64,000 bases of DNA from Psococerastis gibbosa (GCA_963971405.1 OZ020484.1:7130001-7194000), one strand, 5' to 3'; shown: positions 45,961-56,282, numbered from the stretch's first letter. Notes: generated from the sequence alone by a model not told the origin. Program-made: numbers and translations.

Positions 45961-46149
45961 GGCGGCAATTCCACCGGTGAATTTACTTCATTTGTGATTT
46001 GAAATTTTTGTTTGTTTTGTTTTAAGGAGGCTATTATGTAGATACTTAATTTATAATAGATAAGTTAAGTATCCTTAGTCTCCTTAAAACAAAACAAACA
46101 AAAAATCTCAAATCACAAATGAAGTAAATTCACCGGTGGAATTGCCGCC
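45961..46149. mobile_element. Foldback MITE, TSD TAA
   Basis: The ends GGCGGCAATTCCACCGGTGA and complement are flanked by TAA. The arms extend to about 85 bp through tttgtgatttgaaattt and aaggaggctattatgtagat, leaving almost no loop. It ends 242 bp before M2 exon 4 and may form a strong hairpin in intergenic or 3' transcript sequence. Confidence 0.85.
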
Positions 46150-46390
46150 TAACCTGGGATTAAAAATGTAAACAAGATAATTTTATAATGGAAAGTGCTA
46201 TTCAAACTTGTTTTATTTACATTTTTAACCCCAATAATAAGATAATACTAATCGACATAGGCCCGCTCATCCAAACAACAAGACCAATGCGACCCGTTAG
46301 AAGACAGAGACGTTTCACTTAGTTCCGCGCTGTAAAATTCTGCAAATGTTCGCTCGTAAAATTTTAATGTTTCTCCTGCGCTCAACTTAC

Positions 46391-46601
46391 CATCCTGGCA
46401 CATTCTTGGGGTCATCACAGGCGAAAGTGTCCTCATTGTAGACAGAACCGCCAGAGCAGCTGCCCAGTGTGGGGGCCTGGCCTCCCCTGCAGATGTAGAA
46501 CAGGCTGCAGTCGTTGGGGTGGGGGTAAGTGGGATGGGGTAGCGGCCTGCCGTTGTTGCCCATTACAGGCTCGATGGGGCATGTGAAGCCTTCTAAAGTT
46601 T
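46391..46601 (-). CDS. CPAP3-type chitin-binding protein (gene M2), exon 4: CBM14 domain 3
   Basis: The exon joins in phase 1 after tttttacag and encodes TLEGFTCPIEPVMGNNGRPL, then PHPTYPHPNDCSLFYICRGG, GSCSGGSVYNED and FACDDPKNVPG. It ends TG|gtaagt, leaving the sixth cysteine split. Without splicing the frame gives Trp then stop. It is 211 nt, exactly the length of M3 exon 4. No terminal exon of the C-E/K-D type was recognised downstream, so the C-terminus of M2 is unresolved. Confidence 0.92.
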
Positions 46602-47368
46602 CTGTAAAAATTAAAAATACACATAAAATAAAATATATGGTTCAAGTTTATCCTCAAGTCAGTTACGGCAAAAGAGGCATTAGTATGAAATCCGTACTTT
46701 GTTTATTTGAAGACTTGCACAAGCGGAAAAACGAGTTTATTCGATTTTTATAAGTGTTCCAAGTGCCATCTTATCTTTGTTGGGTAGTGTAGTAAGTCCA
46801 GGGTAGATCCCTTGAAAAATTGTGAAATAAGACATCAAATTGTAGTAGAATGAAACCCATTGGAATAAATGGCAGAAAATATGACAGAAATTAAAGAAAA
46901 ATAAATTACGGGCGATCTGATTTCGGGAAGTAGGTAGGGGTGGGTTTTTAAGGGTGAAATATGGCACATATGGCAAAACTGCAAGTCCTATGGAAAAATG
47001 TCAAATAGCAAAAAGGTAGGTAATAAGAAGAGGTACAACTTTAGGGATTACACTTTTTTCACATAACCGCAAATTTTATGAGAATAATGCCAAAAACCAA
47101 GGTTTTGGTTTTTTTATTAAAAATTATCTACCCTGGACTAATAGCATATTTCCAGATATTAATATTACAAAGTTTCCACAAGTATCATTTATTAAAAGGT
47201 AACACACGTGCACGGTTTTAACTTCTATTGTATAATTCAGGAGGGGGAGACGTTATTCTATTTTACCATTTTCAATCATAACTTTACTCATCTTTACCCT
47301 TCAGAACTTCATGTGCGATGAAAAAAAAAGGATATGCATCCTGCTTTCATGCCTAATATTTAGAAATA
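46602..47368. other. Intron 3 of M2, mostly unrecognised
   Basis: At 46749-46800 tccaagtgccatcttatctt resembles a segment near 5320 and 6660, so part of this is probably transposon-derived. No exon is seen. Confidence 0.4.
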
Positions 47369-47783
47369 CACTAGTCCCTCTGTAATCCGGCTCTTCGCTA
47401 ATGCGGCCATGCCAGTAATCCGGCTCTTCGCTAATGCGGCCATGCCAGTAATCCGGCGTTTTCAATGTGGCAGTTGAGGATGTGAATATTTCGGAATAAG
47501 ACACACATTAAGTGTTAAAGTCGTCTTTCTCAGTAAAAAGGCAGACGACTATTGTGAACTATTTTGGGATTTCAAATTCAATGGAATGACGGTAGTTTGT
47601 TATTGTATTCCTATAAAATATGACTTCTATTTATTTATTGTTAGTACAGTACTGTATGTTGTTACAAGTCTTATACTGTACGTACTGTGTACTGTGTTTT
47701 TCACGATTTTCCAGTAATCCGGTGTTTTCGATAATCCGGCGGTGGTATGGTACGATATCTGTCGGATTATCGAGAGATCACTG
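47369..47783. mobile_element. pogo/Tigger-like MITE, TA target
   Basis: CACTAGTCCCTCTGTAATCC at the left and gattatcgagagatcactg at the right are degenerate inverted ends flanked by TA. The words aatccgg and a 36-bp direct repeat (ctcttcgctaatgcggccat, twice) occur inside. Ends of this type (CAGT..CCCTC..AATCCGG) are common in Tigger-like elements, as I recall. Confidence 0.6.
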
Positions 47784-48385
47784 TAACTGCCTTGAGATGA
47801 AGGCCTGGAAATTTATCGATGACTAACACAGATTGCATACATAAACTGTTATTCCAAGTGATAGCTGAGGCCTGAGAATGAAGGTGAAGTACAAGGAGGT
47901 CGGATACCTGTTTATTAAGGGTCATCAAGAATACTAAGAAATATTGATTGATTGGTGTATACAGTATCTAATTAAGTTCTGATAGGTAGGCCTATCATAC
48001 TATTCAATTTCCTGTCTATAATCTTCTCATCAAACCTCAAAGGTAAGCCAGTTACTTTGAGGACAACATTAGTATCGCGATTCGGCCTACAAGGCTGTAA
48101 GGCCATTTGCTCGGTTTCCTTGTTTATGAAAAAGGTATCAATATTCAACAAGATATATTGAGTGTTGATTATGATGGTTGTTCGAAATTTGGGAAGGTTA
48201 GCGAAGTAAAGTATCAAGACAAGATAAAGCAGTCGAATCCGAGCGTCCGTCAAAAAGCGTATTTCTAAAAGTTTTGCTACTGCGGGGGACAACTTCAGTG
48301 ACACTAGTGGCATTACGCATACTTCTATAAAGATTGTTTCACTGATCAATATAGTAGTCTATTGTTTCAGATTCTGATTTCTTAA

Positions 48386-48534
48386 GGAGCAGATTCCACC
48401 AACGTCAATAGTGATATTAAATGTTTTTTGACGTGGTAGTAGACATTTTTAGGATGGCTAAAACTGTCATAAAATGTCTGCTACCACGTCAAAAAACATT
48501 TAATATCACTATTGACGTTGGTGGAATCGGCGCC
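48386..48534. mobile_element. Foldback MITE, TSD TAA
   Basis: Nearly the whole 149 bp is one hairpin. The arms start attccaccaacgtcaatagt and run through aatgttttttgacgtggtag. TAA flanks both sides. The hub (gacgtggtag.agacat) is shared with the composite foldbacks. Confidence 0.85.
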
Positions 48535-48731
48535 TAATAGCAACTGTTTGATTAAGGGAATGTGCACTTATATTTCCAATCAGAAATCAAAAAAGTTTAA
48601 GAGGGCGTGTCACGATTATTTCATGAGTATGTATGTTGTATACCTGTAAATGGTGTGGAAACGGTCGCTTTTAGTTTAGTTTTTATTTTAAGTTTTATTA
48701 TAAATAGTCAGGCGGGTGGTTCTCGCCATAT

Positions 48732-49114
48732 GGTGCCCATTCCATTGACCGGCTAGGGCTATTTCCAAAACGGTGACGTGGTAGCAGACATTCAAGACTT
48801 AGGTGGCGTCTCCACCGACCTCGCATTGCAGAATTGACGGAAATGTTTATTTTCCTCTATGCCATAGTTAAAATTGATCAATGATCATACAGTAAAATCA
48901 CAAACAAACAAACTAAAATTAAAAAATGGCGTCATGGGATATGTTAATTACAAACATTTTAATAGATTTTTATAAAAAGAAAAACGAACATTACCGTCAA
49001 TGTCATTTGCATTCTGCAATGCGAGATCGGTGGAAACGCAACCTAAGTCTTGAATGTCTGCTACCACGTCACTGTTTTTGGAAATAGCCCTAGCCGGTCA
49101 ATGGAATGGGCGCC
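48732..49114. mobile_element. Composite foldback MITE, copy 5 (subfamily A), TSD TAT
   Basis: The ends GGTGCCCATTCCATTGACCG and complement are flanked by TAT. Like copies 1 and 2 it carries the shortened inner arm (gcagaattgacgg), a subfamily marker. Confidence 0.85.
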
Positions 49115-49457
49115 TATGCGGCATATGCCCAATGCAACAAAATCGTGCTCTCAAGGTCGCGCTAGCAGTAGACAATTTTGGTTTGCACGGCAGAATTCGC
49201 AGAAAGAAATCAACTCTACCGAGTGCATTGGCATTAATTTAATTTAAAAATTACTTTGGACCGTTTTTTATAGTTATTTCTTGCTTTTTTCACATTTTTT
49301 TAAAGTTTATTGTATGCATACTGCAAACTCTTGCCGTACAGAAGGTGGTGGCCTTGGGGGGGGGGGGGGGGGCACGCACTTGGTGAATGGTGCGGTAGCT
49401 ATCCATTTATATATATAGATCAATGTAAATAGTAGGTATTTAAGTTACAGAAGTAGT

Positions 49458-49690
49458 CAGAATGGCGTAGAGGTAACGACTCGGACTATCATCCAGAAGG
49501 TGACTGGTTCGAGTCCCACCCGAATGCCAAAATTTTCTAGTGGTACAATTATTTATCTTCTGACGACCATGCTTCGGAGGGCATGTAAAGCCGGCGGTCC
49601 CGGCAGTCTTCCCTGACTGTCGATAGGTTAAACAGGAGGCTGTTGATGCAACCTGAAAACTCCTGTACCACGGGTAGTACCACCCCGACA
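49458..49690 (+). repeat. tRNA-headed SINE S2 with the same core as S1
   Basis: The head tggcgtagaggtaacgactc has an A box and ctggttcgagtcccaccc has a B box, but its anticodon region differs from S1. The core catgcttcggagggcatgta followed by aagccggcggtcccgg is shared with S1. The tail (gtcgataggttaaacaggag) is unrelated. Confidence 0.7.
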
Positions 49691-49772
49691 CGAATTTACT
49701 TTTTTGACACCTTACTACTGCGGATCCAATATAGGGTTTCTCTCGTTTCTCTTGGAAACGAACCATTATGAG

Positions 49773-49972
49773 TAAAGTATTAAAATCAAACAAATTTGCA
49801 GAATTTCCACATAAATATATATATTGTTAAAAGCTAAAAAATTAAAAATCAGTTACACCTGATGAAGGTGTAACACCGGAACAGCTGTAACTGATTTTAA
49901 TTTTTTTAACTTTTAACAATATATATGTATATGTGGAAATTGTGCAAATTTGTTTGATTTTAATACTTTACT
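49773..49972. repeat. Long palindrome with a hammerhead-like centre
   Basis: The arms run from gtaaagtattaaaatcaaac through ccacataaatatatatattg to aatcagtta and back in complement. The short centre reads cacctgatgaaggtgtaaca, ccggaacagctg. A CTGATGA ... GAA arrangement with a GGTG/CACC stem is present. It lies in intron 3 of M2. Confidence 0.7.
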
Positions 49973-50755
49973 TACTACTGCGGTCTTAAAAAATTAACCC
50001 CGGTATTATAATAATTCCAAATCGCCTTGATCGGGCTGCAGATATGGTGTAAATGTGTTATACTTAGAGTTATTATAATGGCTAATTGTTATTAATTGAA
50101 ATGGCATATTTTCCTTTTTCATAGGCTAGGTAACATTTTTACTCTTTAATTTTGATATGTTATTTTTCTCAAAAATGTTATTATCGAATGTAAATTGTTA
50201 ACTCATTTTCTTTCCTTATAATTATCTTTTTTCTAATCACTCGGTTTCATATAATACATACTGTATAGGGTTATGCAAATTTTTCACTGATCCTCGTGCA
50301 TTTGCGGAAAAATTGTTAAATGTACTACGTTCTTGTAGAGCTATGAATCATACCTCTTGGAATTCCGCTTGAAATGATGTATTTTTTGGTGAAGTTCTAC
50401 TGAAGTTATGTAAATTGAGAAATTTTAAACAATAATATTTATTTATTCTATTGGGGGACATTTGAGGAGGCCCCAATTTACTTCTTTCGGGCCTTTCAAT
50501 TGAGTCCCCGACGCTATTTATTACGTGGTTAATCCGGTACTGAGGAGTACAAAGTGATCTTCTACTCTCTAGCCTTGAATTGAGAACAATATTCAAGTAT
50601 GAACCATCCCCTCCAGACTCTCAGACTTCTTCTTCTTCTGAGGTCACAATCTCAGCAATTGGATGGCAGCCACTCCCTGCATATCATCTCCCAGCGCCTT
50701 CCTCTTCAGCTCTTGCTACGTTCCAGCTCCACTTTCTAACCTGCAGATTGCTTAC

Positions 50756-50965
50756 CCCTCTTCGAGTTCTCGCAGTCCCTCCTCTTAGCCGTGTTGGGCC
50801 ATCCGCAGGTGCCACCTCCGAGGTCATCGTAGATCAGGCCAGGAGGGCAGCTCTGCTCGTTGGGCTTTCCATCGACGCAGTTGATAAACTTGTTGCAGTT
50901 GGTGGGATCAGAATGCCTGTAGTAGCCATTAGCACGTGGGCAGCCTTTGCTAGGCTTAGCTTCCT
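50756..50965 (-). CDS. CPAP3-type chitin-binding protein (gene M2), exon 3: CBM14 domain 2
   Basis: The exon joins in phase 1 (C|AG gives Gln) after ttctgcag. It encodes EAKPSKGCPRANGYYRHSDP, then TNCNKFINCVDGKPNEQSCP, PGLIYDD, GTCGWPNTAKRRDC. All six cysteines are present. CPR.NGY....P..CN.F.NC is shared with M3 exon 3 and with insect obstructor-A. The donor is G|gtaagc. Confidence 0.93.
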
Positions 50966-51208
50966 CTGCAGAAATAAATTTTGACAGCGTAAAAGCAGAG
51001 TATTCATAACCCGGTGAGGAATCTTAGACAAGGAATAGTGGCTGCCATATGAAAATCTGACATTAGAGAATCACGAAAAATCTCATCTTGGTGGGATTCG
51101 AATTTGCTGGTGCCTAAAATTAATTATTGAGCAATTCATTGTCATTAAGTGTGCAATTATACGACTACCAATATAATGATTCTTAACCTGAATATGACAC
51201 TACAATAC

Positions 51209-51605
51209 GGCGGGTATTCCACCGACCGGCTAGGGCTAAATACAAAAACGGTGACGTGGTAGCAGACATTCAAGACTTAGGCGGGGTTTCCACCGACCTC
51301 GCATTGCAGAATGCAAATGACATTGACGGAAATGTTTTTTCTTTCCTCTATTCCATAGTTAAAATTGATCAGTGATCATACAGTAAAATCACAAACAAAC
51401 AAACTAATATTAAAAAATGGCGTCATGGGATATGTTAAGTACAAACATTTTAATAGATTTCTATAAAAAGAAAAATTCTAATTTCCGTCAGTGTCATTTG
51501 CATTCTGCAATGCGAGGTCGGTGGAAACGCTACCTAAGTCTTGAATGTCTTCTACCACGTCACCGTTGTTGGAAATAGCCCTAGCCGGTCAATGGAATGG
51601 GTGCC
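51209..51605. mobile_element. Composite foldback MITE, copy 6, left half subfamily B and right half subfamily A
   Basis: The left end GGCGGGTATTCCACCGACCG with gctaaatac is B-like. The right end, complementary to GGCACCCATTCCATTGACCG with ggaaatagccc, is A-like. The flanks are TAC and TAA, not identical. It lies in intron 2 of M2, 91 bp from the donor of exon 2. Confidence 0.8.
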
Positions 51606-51695
51606 TAAGGAAAGAGGTATACGACAATATACTTAGGTAGCAGTGAATATACTCAAGACCTGGCCCACTTGACCTATTAAATGCAGTCCACTTAC

Positions 51696-51905
51696 GTAAG
51701 TCGGTTCTGTCTCCACAATCCACGTTGACTGGAATCTCGCACCGCTCCGCGTTTGGATCGCCGTCCTTGAATACAAGCCCGTCAGGGCAGAGTTTGACTT
51801 CTGGTTTTCCTCGAGCACATTTGTAGTACAAGTCACATTGATATGGATCTGGATAGTAGCCTACGTTTGACGGGCATTTGAAATCTTCTTGTCCAGCAAT
51901 TAGCC
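51696..51905 (-). CDS. CPAP3-type chitin-binding protein (gene M2), exon 2: CBM14 domain 1
   Basis: The exon joins exon 1 in phase 1 (G|GG gives Gly) after gttactccag. It encodes LIAGQEDFKCPSNVGYYPDP, then YQCDLYYKCARGKPEVKLCP, DGLVFKDGD, ERCEIPVNVDCGDRTDL. The end of the signal peptide (LIAG) lies here. The VDCGDRTDL end is near-identical in type to M3 (VDCGDRLEL) and to insect obstructor-A/B proteins. The donor is C|gtaagt. Confidence 0.94.
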
Positions 51906-51944
51906 CTGGAGTAACAATAACAAAGGGTTGTACCGCATGTTATG

Positions 51945-52065
51945 GCTTTGGTGACAAGGTGGTAGCGGAGACGTATCGTAACTCGACACAAGTATTAAGT
52001 TGCATATTATTGTGAGGCGACTTATGAGGTCGATCGGATACAGTTATTAAATTATTTCGAAACCG
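51945..52065 (+). repeat. Dispersed repeat R3, copy 3
   Basis: gagacgtatcgtaactcgac and gaggtcgatcggatacagtt match the R3 copies at 7308 and 29625. Confidence 0.55.
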
Positions 52066-52185
52066 GCCGTAAGTATTTTAGTGTGTGCACTAAGCTAAGT
52101 TTTGGTTTTTATCATTATTAATCCTAATCCTGTGTATTGACTGGCCTGACGTCATAAACACTCTGTAGTTGCTTGTAAATACATA

Positions 52186-52470
52186 CAGGGGCGTAAAGTT
52201 GGGGGGACACGGTCCAACTTGCCCCCCCCCCCCAGCCTCGAGCATTGTAAGACGTGGTTCATACTTCATGGTCCCATTTTCAGCAATATGCATATAAGCA
52301 TTCCTTTTTTAGCTTTGTAAAATCTACAGCTATACTTTACTACTATTAAAATGCGTAAAACCCTACTATTTTGCTCTTATATTTTCAATTTTTCCTTAAA
52401 TCCTGCCTGATGACGTCATAAGGTCTACTTAGTTTTGCCCCCGCCATCATTCTAAAACTTTACGCCTCTG
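52186..52470. mobile_element. hAT-like MITE (CAGGGGCGTAAAGTT family), TSD AATACATA
   Basis: CAGGGGCGTAAAGTT and its complement aactttacgcctctg are flanked by a perfect AATACATA (52178-52185 and 52471-52478). An internal C-run of about 12 lies near the left edge. It is in intron 1 of M2. Confidence 0.88.
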
Positions 52471-52618
52471 AATACATAGGTGAAAATTATTACTCCAATT
52501 GTCATTTAATTCTGACCAAAACATCTACTACTGTACGTTTTCTAAATGTAGTGGCAAGAGTAGCCTAGTCCGTGTGAGTTTTATAATGGAGCATACAAAT
52601 ACAATGTAGGCTACAGGC

Positions 52619-52792
52619 CCAGGGACGGATACAGGGGGGGGGTAGGGGGGGTAGCTGCCCCCCCAAATTTGGTAAATATATTGTAAATTAAGTTATTACG
52701 CTCTAATTTAGTCGATCCTACATAAGTTTTTCCTATTTTGACCCTCAGCTACCCCCCCCCCCCCAAAAAAAATGGGCTGGATCCGTCCCTGG
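52619..52792. mobile_element. hAT-like MITE (CCAGGGACGGATCCAG family)
   Basis: ccagggacggatacag and ctggatccgtccctgg form the ends. The flanks ctacaggc and ttacagca match at six of eight bases. G- and C-runs adjoin both ends. Confidence 0.75.
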
Positions 52793-53109
52793 TTACAGCA
52801 GACCGAACATAAAATGAAGAAAAGTTAGAACTACAAGTTTAATATGTACACTACCTAGTATTTACGACACTCAAAATTTTTCTTGAAGTCAGCCCATTGT
52901 ATAACCCTATATTAGGGGTACTCACATATCTTCAATAACGTGGGAAAATTAAACTAAACATAAAATACAAAGGAAGAAATTTTGTTTGTTTATTTAATAT
53001 TTTAATTCAAATAATATCTTTCAACCGGGGACACACAGAACAGGACTGTGTGGGAACGCTGTTGTCGTGTCGCCGACCCTCCATGAGGATAAGGCGCTGT
53101 AAAAGTAAA

Positions 53110-53235
53110 GTAAGTAAGCGATCGGAAGCATGTCGTAACTCAACACAGATACTACCTACAGATGCCGCCTATGAAGTTATTCGGATACATTCATTGTATT
53201 GTTTGTATGGGAATCATCTTTCATAAATAAAAAAA
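53110..53235 (+). repeat. Dispersed repeat R3, copy 4
   Basis: gatcggaagcatgtcgtaac and gttattcggatacattcatt followed by an A-rich tail match R3. Confidence 0.55.
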
Positions 53236-53539
53236 AATCGTATGTGTCATTGTTATGCATATTTATTATAATTATTAATTATTAATATTCCAAAAATTAT
53301 TAATAAAATAAATAAATAATAATTCAATGCGTTTGAAGTTGTGCACAAAAATGGTAACGAGGTCATTTGATCACAAGATTTTACTCCTCATATTTTTTTC
53401 ATACCGGGGGCCTTATATGAAAATCGATTAAACTCCAGAAAAAACATCTCCCACTGTTTCACAGGTTGCCTATACACGTGTGTACCCCTATTCTATATAC
53501 CTAAACTAAAAAGTAAAGAAATTGATTAATTAAACTTAC

Positions 53540-53579
53540 CTATCGTCATAGAAATAAGGATGATCACGGAGCGTGCCAT
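53540..53579 (-). CDS. CPAP3-type chitin-binding protein (gene M2), exon 1: start codon and signal peptide
   Basis: ATG (complement of 53577-53579) lies in a good context (gcaccATGG). It opens MARSVIILISMTI and ends in phase 1 at G|gtaagt. Joined to exon 2 it gives MARSVIILISMTIGLIAG, a complete signal peptide, then QEDFKC at domain 1. The product would be secreted, about 223 residues up to the split last cysteine, with three chitin-binding domains. It looks like a paralogue of M3 of the obstructor-A/B type. The 5' exon is tiny (40 nt of coding), as usual in this family. Confidence 0.9.
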
Positions 53580-54026
53580 GGTGCCCCGCCGAGAGTATCT
53601 GAAGAAGTGGTGGCTGCGCATCGGCTTGGCGTACCTACCACACAATTGTGCCTAAACCTAATTCGCCCCCGCTCGTCCTATCTAGGTCGTCGGTTACGTC
53701 TGCCCCAGGTTAAACCAGGTAGTTGACATTAGCCATAGTGTTTTCGTTCACGATTTGAAGATTTTATCTGGATTGCTATGAGGAGAGTAAATGAATAGCG
53801 CCTTAATGAGATGTTTTGTTGATTTGTTGCTGTTGTACGGCGAGGAGGAGACAATTGGAAAGTCTTGATTGGTTTGGACTAAAGGGCTTATGGGTGAGTG
53901 GTTTGAGTTGATGCAATAGAAAGAAATAAAGAAAATTGTCTTTATATTCCACATGGGCGAATTTTGGGCCCTTCGGCCCACTCTTACAATTAACCCATAG
54001 TGTTAACAATAAACATTAAAGCACAA

Positions 54027-54285
54027 CGATTAAGGTGGCTGGGACACGTTGTAAGGATGTCTGAAGAACGCATGCCACAAAAAATGTACAAAGCAAGCAT
54101 GACGGGAAGATGACTGCCAGGACGGCCAAGAAACCGCTGGAAGGACGAGTTAGAGAATGACCTTCGCGAGTTGGGAGTCTCCAGATGGTGGAGCGTTGTG
54201 CAAAACCGCGAAGAATGGAGGAGTGTTGTCGAGCAGGCCAAAGCCCACCAAGGGCTGTAGAGCCGGAAGAAGAAGAAGAAGAAGT
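54027..54285 (+). pseudogene. LINE (RTE/CR1-like) C-terminal fragment with (GAA)n tail, copy 1
   Basis: The frame reads RWLGHVVRMSEERMPQKMYK, then ASMTGR, an in-frame TGA, LPGRPRNRWKDELENDL and EWRSVVEQAKAHQGL before TAG. RWLGHVxRM ... GRPRxRWxDxL is the well-known C-terminal signature of many arthropod LINE ORF2 proteins. A (GAA)n tail follows directly. Confidence 0.8.
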
Positions 54286-54631
54286 TAACAATAATGTTTT
54301 TGAGATCATCTTCTCTGGTATTAAATGGAGAATACCCAAAATGTGGCTTATAGAAACCCAAGCGTCGTAAACTATGTAAGATAACAACAAATTTTTCATT
54401 GCGTACATACACTATACCTACTGCATACAATACATTACCATACCGTACAATACATAGGCTACATTCATGCTTACTTTTTCGCAATAAAGTTTAAATCAGT
54501 TAATCTTGTCTAAATTAAATGCATCCCCTAACACGGGCCTACCCATAGGGCACAACTGTTCTATTTGTACCGTATATTATTTTGACAGTTTGTAGAGGTT
54601 GGAAATGCATAATTCAATCATTCATTCGTTG

Positions 54632-55494
54632 TTGCTTTCCAATTTATACGTAGTATAAGGAAAGCTTTGTGACGGTCCAAACTTTCGATTCCGAGATTTC
54701 AACGGATTTACACGTTTTGAGGTCCCAGAAACCCAAAAAAGTGGTTTTTACGAAATGTCTGTCTGTCACTCTGCCTGTATGTGTCTGTCTGTCGGTCTGT
54801 CTGTTCATCGATTTCCGGGAAAACTACTCGGTGCATTTGAATGAAATTTGGCATGTAGGTTCACAAAAATCATACCTCGGAACCATTTTTATTTGGGGGG
54901 GTTTTATTCTCAAAAAATTAAAAAAAAAACTTCTAAAAAAATTATTTCTCAAAAACGGCTCCAACGATTTCTTTTAAATTCACATATATTCTAGTCGTTA
55001 TTAATGTTGATAAAATGCGGGGGGTCGCTTACCCCTTGATAGTTTGCTTTTGGGGGTAAAAAAATAAAAATAACTTAATTTTAATGAAAAATGACTAAAA
55101 AATAATTTTTCTGCGAAACCTTTCTATCGATGATTTCTACCTTCAGGCATGTTTTAGGTGTTAAATTGAGTAACGAAACCGGGCAGTTTGCTTTCCCAAA
55201 AAACTATTTGGTTTTGTGCAAAAAATAATTTTTGAAAAAATGAAAGCAAATTAAGGCTCAAATGCATTGTGTGCCCTGCCATTATTGCCATGTGGTAATG
55301 TGTAGGCGGCCTATCTAGAATTTACGTCAGCTCCAGTAGTGACGTCAGGTGGACGACCGACGACCCCCCCCCCCTCCCCGTGATATCCGAAATTACACCA
55401 TAGGAAAATTATTTACCATGAAATTAATCATTTTCTCTCCCTACTAATTGGTAAATTGGAAAGCATGTTTGAGTAAACTCGGACCGGCTCTTAT
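54632..55494 (+). mobile_element. Element T1, copy B
   Basis: It begins ttgctttccaatttatacgt and ends after aaattggaaagcatgtttga and ggaccggctctta. It has the CTGTCTGTC tract and tcgatttccgggaaaactac. It is more diverged from copies A and C than they are from each other. Confidence 0.75.
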
Positions 55495-56114
55495 TACATT
55501 GACTTCTTATCGTTCGCATTGTTAGTTGCTGTCACTAAGACCCAATCGGAGTCGAGACCCTCCTCCCGCGTGACACCAATGCAATTTTTGTACAAATGCG
55601 AATTTCACAGTAAATATATTTTATTGTAAAGCTATTGTATAAAAAAGTTTTTGGCCATTACAAGAAATTTTTCTCGACATTTTGCTATAGGGTACTGTAC
55701 AATATGTGGTCGTTACTAGCCTCAACTGCCAGAATTGATTTGTTCGTAGCTCTGTACTTCAGCAACAGAGCTTTCACGCTCGGTCTCCTTGTACTAATAA
55801 TGCATAAGCTAACACAACAAACCACAACCAATTACTCATAATACAACGGGAAACGATGAGGAAATAGTTATTATCTACCTATACGAACCAATACTATCTA
55901 CTTATGAATAACCGGCCCCCCGATATTATTTCGTACGATAATAGACCTAATTACAGCAATCATTTCCATCGATGAAAGCTAGTGTTACAATTTCTCTTTC
56001 AATTTCCTATACTGGATTGATTCAGCCCATGCATACAGTGTCAATATTTATAGCAGTAATACGCGTTATTTGTATGCAATATTGTGCTATTTCTGTGTTG
56101 GCGATGCCTCCGAC

Positions 56115-56282
56115 CGTGGCCAGGTTTTGATTTCGGGGGGGGGGTCCAATTTTTTTAAACGTAATTTATTAATTAATTAATGGATAAATTCTTCAAACCA
56201 TACAGGTTTACATACAAACATTTATTTCGGGGGGGGGGGGGGTCCGGAGACCCCATGGACCACCCCCCTGGGCACGGCCATG
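56115..56282 (-). mobile_element. hAT-like MITE (CAAGGCCGTGCCCAGG family), TSD CCTCCGAC
   Basis: The right end ctgggcacggccatg is intact and the left end is shortened (cgtggccagg). CCTCCGAC occurs on both sides (56107-56114 and 56283-56290). Confidence 0.8.

Noticed and set aside
50580..50984. The plus-strand 134-residue ORF as a gene
   Set aside because: It is the antisense shadow of M2 exon 3, which has the six-cysteine CBM14 pattern and correct splice sites on the minus strand.
54669..54977. An ORF with CLSVCLFIDF in common with 57375-57989 as a protein family
   Set aside because: It is the translation of the CTGTCTGTC tract and the following conserved DNA of element T1.
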